A stretch of 64,000 bases of DNA from F22 sp963668535 (lineage in GTDB: Bacteria; Bacteroidota; Bacteroidia; Bacteroidales; Bacteroidaceae), in assembly GCA_963668535.1 (NCBI GenBank), contig OY764867.1:2746854-2810853 (forward strand), written 5' to 3'. Under the pieces are notes generated by a model. It did not search any database and was not told the DNA's origin. It was given only the letters and a program-made list of their open reading frames with translations. The position numbers and the translations under genes are program-made. How positions within the stretch are numbered: position 1 is the first letter of the stretch; every line of letters begins with the position of its first letter. Below are positions 8,582-16,967 of this stretch, piece after piece.

Positions 8582-9475
8582 ATGATACAAAGCAAACTAA
8601 AAGGTATGGGGGTGGCCTTAATCACTCCATTCAAGGCAGATGGAAGTGTAGACTATGATGCATTGGTGCGTATGGTCGATCACTTAGTGGATAACAATGC
8701 CGACTTCTTGTGTGTGCTTGGCACAACTGCGGAGACGCCAACATTATACAAGGAGGAAAAAGAAGAGATAAAACGCGTGGTCATCGAACGAGTACACGGA
8801 CGAGTGCCTATTTTACTTGGGGCCAGTGACAACAATACTGAGGCACTGGTGAAGCATTTGAAAGAAGATGATTTTACGGGAGTGGATTATATTTTATCTG
8901 CAGTACCTAACTATAATAAACCTTCACAAGAAGGAATTTACCAGCATTTTAAAGCGGTAGCAGAAGCTTCGCCAAAACCTGTCGTTCTGTATAATGTGCC
9001 AGGACGAACGGGGGTTAATATGACGGCCGAAACAACACTACGTATTGCGTGTGAGTTTAGTAATGTGATTGGTATCAAGGAGGCCTCTGGCGATATTACG
9101 CAGATGGATGAAATCATTAAGAACAAACCTAAGAATTTTGATGTGATTTCTGGAGATGATGGAATTACTTTTCCTTTGATTACACTGGGAGCAGTGGGGG
9201 TCATTTCGGTTATTGGTAATGCATTCCCTCGTGAATTTTCACGCATGACACGATTGGCGCTTGCTGGAGATTATAAAAATGCATTGACCATTCACCACCG
9301 ATTTACAGAGTTATTTAATCTTCTCTTTGTGGATGGCAATCCTGCCGGAGTGAAGGCTATGCTACATGCTATGGGTATGATTGAAAATAGATTGCGATTA
9401 CCACTTGTGCCTACAAGAATCACAACGTTCGAACGTATGCGCAAGATTTTGGAGGATTTGAATATTCGGTGCTAG
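8582..9475 (+). CDS. dapA: 4-hydroxy-tetrahydrodipicolinate synthase
   Basis: A 297-residue class I aldolase that condenses pyruvate with aspartate semialdehyde, the first committed step to diaminopimelate and lysine. Seen: the start KGMGVALITPFKADGSVDYDAL, the TTAETPTL phosphate/carboxylate loop, the active-site Tyr in VVLYNVPGRTG, the Schiff-base Lys in VIGIKEASGD, and SGDDGITFPL. Length and all catalytic residues are normal, so it is likely the cell's working DapA rather than an N-acetylneuraminate lyase. It has its own promoter and a strong terminator behind it. Confidence 0.96.
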   Translation: MIQSKLKGMGVALITPFKADGSVDYDALVRMVDHLVDNNADFLCVLGTTAETPTLYKEEKEEIKRVVIERVHGRVPILLGASDNNTEALVKHLKEDDFTGVDYILSAVPNYNKPSQEGIYQHFKAVAEASPKPVVLYNVPGRTGVNMTAETTLRIACEFSNVIGIKEASGDITQMDEIIKNKPKNFDVISGDDGITFPLITLGAVGVISVIGNAFPREFSRMTRLALAGDYKNALTIHHRFTELFNLLFVDGNPAGVKAMLHAMGMIENRLRLPLVPTRITTFERMRKILEDLNIRC

Positions 9476-9499
9476 AAGAACACATACAAACATTTTACT

Positions 9500-9541
9500 A
9501 AAAAAGCTACAGAATACGACGGTGTATTCTGTAGCTTTTTT
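9500..9541 (+). terminator. Terminator after dapA
   Basis: A ~17-bp stem (AAAAAAGCTACAGAATAC and complement) around a short loop, with A/T runs on both sides, so it could work in both directions between convergent dapA and pyrF. Confidence 0.8.
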
Positions 9542-9548
9542 AGTATAA

Positions 9549-9589
9549 ATATTTCGGCCTTGAATGTACATATTTAAGGCCGAAATATT
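9549..9589. repeat. Second intergenic hairpin
   Basis: Inverted repeat AATATTTCGGCCTT...AAGGCCGAAATATT with a 13-base loop containing the palindrome ATGTACAT. It follows the dapA terminator directly. Confidence 0.7.
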
Positions 9590-9590
9590 G

Positions 9591-9631
9591 AAATCTAAGG
9601 CTTAGATGTACATCTTTCAAGCCTTAGATTT
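9591..9631. repeat. Third intergenic hairpin
   Basis: Inverted repeat AAATCTAAGGCTT...AAGCCTTAGATTT whose loop also contains ATGTACAT. It is a sibling of the second hairpin with a different stem; on the reverse strand it could terminate pyrF. Confidence 0.7.
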
Positions 9632-9648
9632 TTGACTATCTCTACACG

Positions 9649-10473
9649 TTAGATTTTCTTCAATTCTTGTGCCATTTCAGCTTGTAATTCTTTTGCTGCT
9701 TGGCGTGCTGCTGCACCAAAGTCTTCTCCGTTGGACTTATAGATAATACCACGTGAAGAGTTGACAAGCAGTCCGCATTGTTTAGTCATACCGTACTTGC
9801 ATACTTCTTGAAGAGAACCACCTTGTGCTCCCACACCAGGTACAAGCAAAAAGTGCTCAGGAGCAATTGCACGAATCTGTTCAAATGCCTTGCCTTGAGT
9901 AGCGCCTACAACAAACATCAATTGATCTTCGTTGGCCCATGTTTGTGCCGTGCGCATCACACTTTCAAATAGAGGTTGTGCATTCTCTTTGTTTTCAATA
10001 CGTTGGAAATCAGCCGATCCTTTATTGCTTGTCAGGGCCAATAGAATAACCCATTTATTAGCATATCCTAAGAATGGAGAGACGCTGTCTTCACCCATGT
10101 ATGGGGCAACGGTTACGGCATCTGCATCGAGTGCTTCGAAGAAAGTACGTGCGTACATTGCACTGGTATTGCCAATATCACCTCGTTTGGCATCAGCTAT
10201 GACCAGTTGTTCTGGATAGTTTTCTTTGATATATGTGATTGTCTTTTCTAAGGCTATCCAGCCTTGTACACCTAGACTTTCATAAAAAGCAGTATTGGGT
10301 TTATAGGCAACACAAAGATCTTGTGTAGCATCAATAATTTCTTTGTTAAAGGCGAAGATGGGATCTTCTTCGTTTAGTAGGTGTTCAGGTATCTTCTTGA
10401 CATCTGTATCTAGTCCTACACATAAAAAACTCTGTTTCTTTTGAATTTGTTCAAATAGTTCAGCTCTGTTCAT
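9649..10473 (-). CDS. pyrF: Orotidine 5'-phosphate decarboxylase
   Basis: A 274-residue OMP decarboxylase of the longer (type 2) group; it makes UMP in the last step of pyrimidine synthesis. Seen: the N-terminal SFLCVGLDTD, AYKPNTAFYESLG, the catalytic Lys/Asp cluster VIADAKRGDIGNTSAMYA, and the phosphate-binding end FLLVPGVGAQGG with LVNSSRGIIY. It lies downstream of prfA and purM in the same direction. A hairpin sits between prfA and pyrF and no clear promoter box is visible, so pyrF may depend on read-through. pyrD and pyrK lie 3-5 kb away in the same orientation. Confidence 0.95.
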   Translation of the reverse strand: MNRAELFEQIQKKQSFLCVGLDTDVKKIPEHLLNEEDPIFAFNKEIIDATQDLCVAYKPNTAFYESLGVQGWIALEKTITYIKENYPEQLVIADAKRGDIGNTSAMYARTFFEALDADAVTVAPYMGEDSVSPFLGYANKWVILLALTSNKGSADFQRIENKENAQPLFESVMRTAQTWANEDQLMFVVGATQGKAFEQIRAIAPEHFLLVPGVGAQGGSLQEVCKYGMTKQCGLLVNSSRGIIYKSNGEDFGAAARQAAKELQAEMAQELKKI

Positions 10474-10539
10474 TTGTTTTGTTTTTAACTAGTTGGTTCT
10501 TGTTGGATTGAGATGAATCCTTATGGAGGGTATATAAGA

Positions 10540-10575
10540 AGACCACTTCATTGTGATAAGGCAACAAAGTGGTCT
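10540..10575 (-). terminator. Weak terminator after prfA
   Basis: A 9-bp stem (AGACCACTT/AAGTGGTCT) with an 18-base loop. The following U-tract on the reverse strand is poor (TCTTATATA), so read-through into pyrF is plausible. Confidence 0.5.
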
Positions 10576-10588
10576 GTCTGTATATTCT

Positions 10589-11695
10589 TTACAATTCGGC
10601 TTCCTTCATGCGCTCTGCATTCTCGGCAACCATCAAGTGGTCTATTACATCCTGTATATCACCTTCCATAAAGGCATTTAGATTGTAAATGGTATATCCG
10701 ATACGGTGATCGGTAATACGTCCTTGTGGGTAATTATACGTGCGAATCTTTGCAGAACGGTCACCTGTTGATACAATAGATTTACGACGTGAAGCGATGT
10801 CATCGACATACTTTTGATGTTCTTTGTCATAAATGAAGGTACGCAAACGGGCTAGGGCACGTTCTTTATTCTTTGGTTGGTCACGAGTTTCGGTACATTC
10901 AATCAAAATTTCTTCTGATTCTTTGGTGTTAGGATTGGTCCATACATAACGTAGACGAACTCCCGATTCTACTTTGTTGACATTCTGTCCACCAGCACCA
11001 CCTGAGCGGAAAGTATCCCATTTGATTTCACCTTCCTTGATCTCTACTTCAAAAGCATCGGCTTCTGGCATAACGGCTACAGAGGCCGCAGATGTATGTA
11101 CTCGTCCTTGTGTTTCTGTTTGTGGTACGCGTTGTACTCGGTGTACTCCCGATTCGTACTTCAACGTTCCGTAGACATCAGTTCCAGTAACGGAGCAGAC
11201 GATTTCTTTGAATCCACCTGATGAACCTTCAGTACAGCTAGATACTTCAAGTTTCCAGCCCTTAGTTTCACAATATTTTGTGTACATACGGAATAAATCG
11301 CCTGCAAAGATAGCAGCTTCATCACCACCAGCACCACCGCGAATTTCAAGGACGCAATTTTTTGTGTCTTCTGGATCCTTAGGGATCAACATGATCTTGA
11401 TTTCTTCTTCTAGTTCTGGTAGACGGGCTTGACATTCTGTAAGTTGCTCTTTAGCCATGTCGCGCATATCTGCGTCTTTTTCAGTATCCAAAATTTCTTT
11501 TGCTTCGTCAATTCCTGCCAAAGCATTGATATAGTCTTGACGACCTCTCATAATTTCTTCCAGGTCTTTATACTCTTTGGTCAACTTGACATATCGTTGT
11601 TGATCAGCTATAACGCTGGGGTCGGTTATTAATGTGGATACTTCTTCAAAACGGCTTACCAAACCGTCCAATTTATCTAAAAGATCATTTGCCAT
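10589..11695 (-). CDS. prfA: Peptide chain release factor 1
   Basis: A 368-residue class I release factor that ends translation at UAG and UAA. It has the N-terminal coiled-coil PCRF domain, and the peptidyl-hydrolase GGQ motif in SGGAGGQNVNKVES, whose Gln is normally methylated by PrmC. The C-terminal RSAKIRTYNYPQGRITDHR is typical for RF1. The internal segment RVQRVPQTETQGRVHTS holds the codon-recognition region of RF1. Length is normal. It sits between purM and pyrF, an order common in Bacteroidales. The gap to purM is 78 bp with no clear promoter, so it is probably co-transcribed with purM. Confidence 0.97.
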   Translation of the reverse strand: MANDLLDKLDGLVSRFEEVSTLITDPSVIADQQRYVKLTKEYKDLEEIMRGRQDYINALAGIDEAKEILDTEKDADMRDMAKEQLTECQARLPELEEEIKIMLIPKDPEDTKNCVLEIRGGAGGDEAAIFAGDLFRMYTKYCETKGWKLEVSSCTEGSSGGFKEIVCSVTGTDVYGTLKYESGVHRVQRVPQTETQGRVHTSAASVAVMPEADAFEVEIKEGEIKWDTFRSGGAGGQNVNKVESGVRLRYVWTNPNTKESEEILIECTETRDQPKNKERALARLRTFIYDKEHQKYVDDIASRRKSIVSTGDRSAKIRTYNYPQGRITDHRIGYTIYNLNAFMEGDIQDVIDHLMVAENAERMKEAEL

Positions 11696-11773
11696 CTTCT
11701 TTTCGTTTAGGTCTCAATATTATTATTAGAGGACTGTGCAAATCATATAAGATGCGAATGCCCTCAGTCTTTT

Positions 11774-12952
11774 TTAATTATATTCGAACGTTCCAAACTT
11801 AGAGTTAATCGTCAAACGATTAGCATCTGGTGCTTGAGTTTCAACGCGACCGATAATTTGGGCGTCAATACCAAAGCTTTTGGATAGTTCGATAACTTGT
11901 TCTGCATGTGCAGCTGGAAGATAGACTTCAAGACGGTGTCCCATATTGAATACTTTGTACATCTCACTCCAATCTGTACCACTTTGTGCTTGTATTGTTT
12001 GAAACAACACGGGCACGTCAAACATATTGTCTTTGACAACACGTAGGCCATCGTTCAAGAAATGAAGAATCTTTGTTTGTGCACCTCCAGAGCAGTGTAC
12101 CATGCCGTGAATCTGATCGCGCAATTCGTCCAAAAGTCGTTTTACGACTGGGGCATATGTGCGAGTAGGGGACAGAACTAATTTACCAGCATCTAATGGG
12201 GAACCTTCTACAGACTCAGTCAAATCTAGTCCTCCTGAATACACCAAATCATCTGGAATGGCTGCATCGTAACTTTCTGGATATTTCTTCGCAAGCTCGT
12301 GAGCAAATACGTCGTGACGTGCAGAAGTTAGTCCGTTGCTACCCATACCTCCATTGTATTCTTTCTCGTAAGTGGCTTGTCCACTTGAACTCAAACCGAC
12401 AATGACGTCGCCTGCTTGAATATTTGCGTTATCTACAACATCACTACGTTTCATGCGGCAAGTCACTGTACTATCTACAATAATAGTGCGTACTAAATCA
12501 CCAACATCGGCTGTTTCTCCTCCAGTGGCATATACACCAACACCCATATTTCGAAGTTCAGCAAGTAGTTCGTCTGTACCATTGATGATAGCACTAATCA
12601 CTTCGCCTGGAACGAGCATCTTGTTACGACCGATCGTAGACGATACTAAGATATTATCTACCGCACCAACACACAAAAGATCATCAATATTCATGATGAG
12701 GGCATCTTGAGCAATCCCTTTCCATACAGATAGATCGCCTGTTTCCTTCCAATACATATATGCTAAGGAAGACTTAGTGCCTGCACCGTCTGCATGCATG
12801 ATATTACAATATGCTGGGTCTCCACCTAGGATATCTGGAATAATCTTACAAAAAGCTTTCGGGTACAAGCCTTTATCGATGTTTTTAATCGCGTTATGTA
12901 CGTCTTCTTTAGAGGCCGAAACGCCGCGCATCATGTATCTCTGATTGTTCAT
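11774..12952 (-). CDS. purM: Phosphoribosylformylglycinamidine cyclo-ligase (AIR synthase)
   Basis: A 392-residue PurM, which closes FGAM to aminoimidazole ribotide using ATP. Seen: NIMHADGAGTKSSLAYMYW (formyl-phosphate/ATP loop), MNIDDLLCVGA, GGETADVGDLVRTI, VIVGLSSSGQATYEKEY and VHCSGGAQTKI. It is longer than the ~345-residue E. coli enzyme, as in other Bacteroidetes. It is first in a purM-prfA-pyrF series. Its TATCTTTG box is only 4 bp from the oppositely directed box of the neighbouring acetyltransferase, so the two genes share one control region. Confidence 0.94.
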   Translation of the reverse strand: MNNQRYMMRGVSASKEDVHNAIKNIDKGLYPKAFCKIIPDILGGDPAYCNIMHADGAGTKSSLAYMYWKETGDLSVWKGIAQDALIMNIDDLLCVGAVDNILVSSTIGRNKMLVPGEVISAIINGTDELLAELRNMGVGVYATGGETADVGDLVRTIIVDSTVTCRMKRSDVVDNANIQAGDVIVGLSSSGQATYEKEYNGGMGSNGLTSARHDVFAHELAKKYPESYDAAIPDDLVYSGGLDLTESVEGSPLDAGKLVLSPTRTYAPVVKRLLDELRDQIHGMVHCSGGAQTKILHFLNDGLRVVKDNMFDVPVLFQTIQAQSGTDWSEMYKVFNMGHRLEVYLPAAHAEQVIELSKSFGIDAQIIGRVETQAPDANRLTINSKFGTFEYN

Positions 12953-12977
12953 ACTTGTTTGTTTGTAAAATAGTTTT

Positions 12978-12985
12978 TATATTTG
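12978..12985 (+). promoter_or_regulatory. Promoter -7 box, GNAT gene (sets the start)
   Basis: TATATTTG with CTTG/TTTG elements upstream. It lies inside the longest reading frame, which begins at 12955, so the real start is the ATG at 13021. Confidence 0.6.
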
Positions 12986-12989
12986 CGCG

Positions 12990-12997
12990 CAAAGATA
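12990..12997 (-). promoter_or_regulatory. Promoter -7 box, purM
   Basis: The reverse strand has TATCTTTG, 37 bp before the purM ATG and 4 bp from the divergent box. Confidence 0.6.
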
Positions 12998-13020
12998 CGC
13001 ATATTTTCCCGATAAATAAA

Positions 13021-13554
13021 ATGAAAACTGAGCATATGACTAAAGAGACTGAAGAAATCGTTTTTCAAATGGCCGATAAAGAGCTTCTGCCACAAATGAT
13101 GCTTTGTATACAGGAAGCGCAAGCTCGATTGGCAGCTGCTGATATTGATCAATGGCAAGACGGTTATCCAAATAGCGAACAATTATTGAAGGATATTACT
13201 CGTAAAGAAAGCTACGTGATATTATACAAGAACAAAGTAATCGCTACTTTTTGTGCTAGTTTTTCTGAAGATTCCAATTATAAGATTATAGATGGAGCAT
13301 GGCATTATGACGCACCTTATGTTGTTTTGCATCGTATAGCTGTTCGCAATAGTCATCTTCGTCAAGGTTTGGCTACGCAGATTTTCCAATATACTATGCA
13401 AGTTGCCTCAAACAAAGGCATTTCTTTATTCAGAGTTGACACTCATGCAGATAATCACGCGATGCAGAGTCTATTGAACAGATTTGGTTTCAAATATTGT
13501 GGCATTATCCAAGTGAGAGATGGAGCTAGATATGCGTATGATTTAAAATGGTAG
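13021..13554 (+). CDS. GNAT-family N-acetyltransferase
   Basis: A 177-residue single-domain acetyltransferase. The acetyl-CoA signature is VVLHRIAVRNSHLRQGLATQIFQYTM (the R/Q-x-x-G-x-A pattern), followed by LFRVDTHADNHAMQSLLNRFGFKYCGII, the 'D....N..m..l..k.GF' end of the fold. The N-terminal part (AADIDQWQDGYPNSEQLLKDI) is like that of many Bacteroidetes GNATs of unknown substrate. The start at 13021 was chosen because the -7 box lies just upstream; a second ATG at 13036 is also possible. It is divergent from purM. Confidence 0.85.
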   Translation: MKTEHMTKETEEIVFQMADKELLPQMMLCIQEAQARLAAADIDQWQDGYPNSEQLLKDITRKESYVILYKNKVIATFCASFSEDSNYKIIDGAWHYDAPYVVLHRIAVRNSHLRQGLATQIFQYTMQVASNKGISLFRVDTHADNHAMQSLLNRFGFKYCGIIQVRDGARYAYDLKW

Positions 13555-13835
13555 AATTGTGTGGGGATATTCATCACACGTTTGCGTGACCAGAATCTAG
13601 TATATACATGTATCTACTTTCTTTTAAAATATGTGCTACTTAACATAATAGGTATTGTCTGATGCTTTAATAAGAAGATATTTAAGATAGATCTAATGGT
13701 TCTAGGATCTATTTTATGTTAAGTAGAATAGATTGACAAGAAAGCAATATATATAGAAAAAAAGCACGTTATGGCTTTTTATTGGCTCAATAACGTGCTT
13801 TATTATATTTGTGAGAAAACTCTTTGTAAATTGAC
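13555..13835. other. Intergenic region with a long inverted repeat
   Basis: No gene is seen. It contains a 13-bp inverted repeat, CTACTTAACATAA (13636-13648) and TTATGTTAAGTAG (13714-13726), with smaller TAGATC/GATCTA arms inside, then the pyrD terminator. The repeat arm TTATGTTAAGT differs at one base from the XerD arm of the E. coli dif site. Confidence 0.5.
13761..13801 (-). terminator. Terminator after pyrD
   Basis: A 12-bp perfect stem (AAAGCACGTTAT/ATAACGTGCTTT) followed on the reverse strand by a T-run. It may also serve the convergent GNAT gene. Confidence 0.75.
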
Positions 13836-14753
13836 TTACAATTCAAGAGCTCCGATTAGATCGTTGACATCAGAAAATCCGTGGCGTTTCATATAGTCTT
13901 CTATTTCATCTGCTACACGTACACAAACCGTAGGATCTATAAAGTTTGCCGTTCCAAGTTCTATGGCCGATGCACCGGCTAGCATAAACTCAATTGCATC
14001 TCTACCATTCATAATACCTCCAAGACCAACTACAGGAACACCAACTGCCTGAGCAACTTGCCATACCATACGCAATGCAACTGGTTTTACAGCTGGCCCA
14101 GATAAGCCTCCTGTTACTGTAGATAAGATAGGTTTACGTTTTTCAGCGTCAATAGCCATCCCCAATAATGTATTAATAAGTGATACACTATCTGCGCCAG
14201 ATGCCTCTACAGCACGTGCAATTTCTGTAATGTCTGTTACATTTGGCGACAATTTGACTATCATCGTTTTATTATAGACTTTACGCACAGCCTTAACAAC
14301 TTCTGATGCTCCCTTGGTAGTAACTCCAAAGGCCATACCGCCTTCTTTGACATTTGGGCAAGAAATGTTAAGTTCAATAGCTGGAATTTGATCCAGTTCG
14401 TTGATAATCTCTGCTGTCTTTACGTAATCATCTATCTGTGAACCAGATACATTGACAATAATATGGCTGTCTATATCTTTAATTTCTGGGTAAATATGAT
14501 CCGCAAAATATTGAACACCTTTATTTTGAAGTCCTACAGCATTCAACATGCCAGATGGTGTTTCGGCCATGCGAGGATATGGATTCCCTTCACGATGATG
14601 CAAGGTGGTCCCTTTGACAATAATACCACCAATACGGCTTAAATCCATAAAGTCGGCAAATTCAGGTCCATAGCCAAACGTACCTGATGCAGTCATTACA
14701 GGGTTCTTTAATTCTAAGCCCGCAATATTTACTTTTGTGTTTATTCCTGTCAT
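13836..14753 (-). CDS. pyrD: Dihydroorotate dehydrogenase B, catalytic subunit
   Basis: A 305-residue class 1B dihydroorotate dehydrogenase, an FMN enzyme with a TIM barrel. Seen: KNPVMTASGTFGYG, the substrate loop SGMLNAVGLQNKGV, and the active-site base Cys in IELNISCPNVKEGG, which marks class 1 rather than the Ser of class 2. Also the FMN phosphate site VVGLGGIMNGRDAIEFM. It oxidises dihydroorotate to orotate and passes electrons to the PyrK subunit, whose gene lies 13 bp upstream in the same operon, so NAD+ is the acceptor. Confidence 0.96.
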   Translation of the reverse strand: MTGINTKVNIAGLELKNPVMTASGTFGYGPEFADFMDLSRIGGIIVKGTTLHHREGNPYPRMAETPSGMLNAVGLQNKGVQYFADHIYPEIKDIDSHIIVNVSGSQIDDYVKTAEIINELDQIPAIELNISCPNVKEGGMAFGVTTKGASEVVKAVRKVYNKTMIVKLSPNVTDITEIARAVEASGADSVSLINTLLGMAIDAEKRKPILSTVTGGLSGPAVKPVALRMVWQVAQAVGVPVVGLGGIMNGRDAIEFMLAGASAIELGTANFIDPTVCVRVADEIEDYMKRHGFSDVNDLIGALEL

Positions 14754-14766
14754 ATTTTCGTTTGCT

Positions 14767-15546
14767 CTATAGATTATTCCATTTTAGATCTTCGGTATTA
14801 AAGACAGGGCCTTCTGTGCACACACATTTATGTCCCTCTTTGGTATCTTCAACACAGCACAAGCAAGCACCTACGCCGCAGGCCATTGTGTTCTCTAAGC
14901 TGACTTCACAAGGTATCATTAAACGATTGGCAACTTGAGCTACAGCCATCATCATTGGTTTAGGACCGCAAGTGTAGATCATTTGAAATGTCTCCTTATT
15001 TAATATACTATGCTGTGTAACAAAACCTTGTTCACCATATGAACCATCTTCTGTAGTTGTATACACGGGTCCGTATTGAGCAAAATCATCTAACTGAAGC
15101 AAATCTTTTCGACTGCGAGCTCCTAATAAGAAAGAGGGTTTATATCCTTGTGCTTGAAGCAATGCCCCCCAATAAAGCATAGGAGCTGTACCAACTCCGC
15201 CACCAATAAGTAACACCGATGGTTCTTTATCAAGCGGAAGGGAAAATGTATTCCCTAAAGGCAATAAGCAATTACAGATGTCACCAGGCTTCCACTGTGC
15301 CATAGCGCGTGTTCCATCGCCCACAAGCTGAACTAACAGCCATAATTCGTTGCGTTCGCGATCTACGAAGTTAATTGAGATAGGACGACGTAAAAAAGTT
15401 GTCGGAGAATTATCAACCCGAACTTCGACAAACTGTCCAGCGCCCATTTCAGGCAACTTCTCTTCGTGTGATAATTTAATCAAAACATACTGTGCATTGA
15501 GCATCTCGCAGCTTTTAACTGTGAGATCGAGCATCATCTTCTTCAT
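14767..15546 (-). CDS. pyrK: Dihydroorotate dehydrogenase B, electron-transfer subunit
   Basis: A 259-residue FAD/[2Fe-2S] subunit that carries electrons from PyrD's FMN to NAD+. Seen: FAD-binding FLRRPISINFVD, the nucleotide-binding LLIGGGVGTAPMLYWG, and the cysteine cluster TMACGVGACLCCVEDTKEGHKCVC that ligates the 2Fe-2S centre. The frame is open from a TTG at 15579, but that codon overlaps the -7 box, so the ATG at 15546 (MKKMMLDLTV) is taken as the start. It is first in the pyrK-pyrD operon. Confidence 0.95.
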   Translation of the reverse strand: MKKMMLDLTVKSCEMLNAQYVLIKLSHEEKLPEMGAGQFVEVRVDNSPTTFLRRPISINFVDRERNELWLLVQLVGDGTRAMAQWKPGDICNCLLPLGNTFSLPLDKEPSVLLIGGGVGTAPMLYWGALLQAQGYKPSFLLGARSRKDLLQLDDFAQYGPVYTTTEDGSYGEQGFVTQHSILNKETFQMIYTCGPKPMMMAVAQVANRLMIPCEVSLENTMACGVGACLCCVEDTKEGHKCVCTEGPVFNTEDLKWNNL

Positions 15547-15576
15547 GTAAAATTGTACTTGGTTTTTATTCGCGTG

Positions 15577-15584
15577 CAAAGATA
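15577..15584 (-). promoter_or_regulatory. Promoter -7 box, pyrK-pyrD
   Basis: The reverse strand has TATCTTTG, 30 bp before the chosen pyrK ATG. It overlaps the upstream end of the longest frame and decides the start. Confidence 0.6.
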
Positions 15585-15601
15585 GTCAAAATTCACGAGA
15601 A

Positions 15602-16174
15602 TTACTTTCTGGGTACAAAATATTCATACGTACCATCGTCGTAGTAAATACAGATCTCGCGCACCTTACGTGGAGGGCGTTCTTTATATTCTATTTTTGT
15701 AACGACTTGTGGAACTGGCATCTCTGGAGATGTTGTCGTTTGTTGCGTCTGTTGTGACACAGTTGGTACTACGGGTACATCGGGAATATTATATGAGGAA
15801 GATACATTATCCTTCAACGCTGCATGGTCATTAATCTCAGATACATCCAGATCTGAATCAAACAATCCATTTTGTACAAAAAAAGGTTCTTCAGTATTCA
15901 TTGGCGAATCTGCATCAATTGTTTCTGGAATGATTCCTCTATACACACGTATAAAATTGGGCATATCTTCTTCCACTCCTTCCATTAACCAATTAAAGGA
16001 TACACCGCATTTACTAGCTATAGCTTGTACTAAGTCTATGCTAGGCTTTTTATTACGCCCACTTAATGTGTGAGATAGCGTGGCTTGCTTAACATCAATA
16101 AATTGTGCAAAAGCAGAATTAGTCATGTGCTGAGCTTGGATTATTTCCTTAATTCTTTCAACTATTGGTTCCAT
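15602..16174 (-). CDS. HTH (XRE-type) regulator with a long C-terminal tail
   Basis: A 190-residue protein. Residues ~1-65 form a Cro/C1-type helix-turn-helix (MTNSAFAQFIDVKQATLSHTLSGRNKKPSIDLV), followed by FNWLMEGVEEDMP as in many Bacteroidetes XRE proteins. The rest is low-complexity, acidic then Thr/Gln/Pro/Val-rich (TVSQQTQQTTTSPEMPVPQVV), and the end is a compact basic-aromatic tail (ICIYYDDGTYEYFVPRK). I do not recognise a ligand domain; the tail may mediate protein contact. The start at 16174 follows a good promoter. It lies just upstream of pyrK in the same direction, but pyrK has its own promoter, so a regulatory link is only a guess. Confidence 0.8.
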   Translation of the reverse strand: MEPIVERIKEIIQAQHMTNSAFAQFIDVKQATLSHTLSGRNKKPSIDLVQAIASKCGVSFNWLMEGVEEDMPNFIRVYRGIIPETIDADSPMNTEEPFFVQNGLFDSDLDVSEINDHAALKDNVSSSYNIPDVPVVPTVSQQTQQTTTSPEMPVPQVVTKIEYKERPPRKVREICIYYDDGTYEYFVPRK

Positions 16175-16204
16175 ATTATAAGTTCTTAGAAGAATATGAT
16201 AATA

Positions 16205-16212
16205 CAAAGATA
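16205..16212 (-). promoter_or_regulatory. Promoter -7 box, HTH regulator
   Basis: The reverse strand has TATCTTTG with TTTG at 16235-16232, spacer 19 bp. The -33 element is one arm of a small palindrome, TTTGT-TGTAAT-ACAAA (16220-16235), which could be an autoregulatory operator. Confidence 0.6.
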
Positions 16213-16246
16213 ATATACATTTGTTGTAATACAAAAATACAAGCAT

Positions 16247-16860
16247 ATATTTTTGGAGATTTTACATTTATCCAAAACACGCGCATTAAAATATTCCAAT
16301 TGTATTATTACTTATGTTGTTTTAGTACACATGTAAAAGTATACAGCTGTAAATAACTTCGTAAAACTTGAGTAAAGTACTGATATACACCATTATATAG
16401 CTATCGTATGCAATGGATAAGGCTATATCTATGTAAACACCTCTTGTTTTTATCAAAACACTTTATATTATACACAGTAATATGCTGATTGCCAGCTATT
16501 ATCTACACTTATTCTTACTTTGTTAAGATTAGGAGATTTACAAATATACTCAAAGGTCTACTATTGTAGATTCTGTACAAAAAGGACACAAAGTAATATA
16601 TTAATGTTATAGTGTTCTAGGCTACTATATACAAAATGAATAATATCACTCAATTTTACATCCATAAATATAATAATGGGCTTAAAAATTGAAACCATCC
16701 ACTCTATATTGTATACATTTGTATTGCTCTTAAAAAAACATCACAGAACATATATAAATGAGTTTCAATCTAAAACATGCGTAATCACAATTGCCATTCT
16801 ACAAAAAATACAATCCCACCTATTTAGTAAGAAACTATAGCGAGATATGATTGTGACTCA
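16247..16860. other. AT-rich stretch with no gene
   Basis: About 600 bp without a believable reading frame on either strand. It is very AT-rich. One TACATTTG box at 16714-16721 (+) could start a short transcript running toward the hairpin at 16884-16925, but it lacks a good -33 element and I see no conserved RNA motif. Confidence 0.4.
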
Positions 16861-16883
16861 TCCTCCCTACTCACAAAAAAAAA

Positions 16884-16925
16884 CGCGTATTTCCGTAGAT
16901 AAAATAAATCAGACGGAAATACGCG
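16884..16925 (-). terminator. Terminator after the membrane-protein gene
   Basis: A 13-bp perfect stem (CGCGTATTTCCGT/ACGGAAATACGCG) followed on the reverse strand by nine T residues. Confidence 0.85.
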
Positions 16926-16967
16926 AAAATAAGTTAGTGTTTCTACACGAATCAGCTTTAATACAAT

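Noticed and set aside
12955..13020. 22-residue extension of the GNAT protein
   Set aside because: It contains both -7 boxes of the divergent promoter pair.
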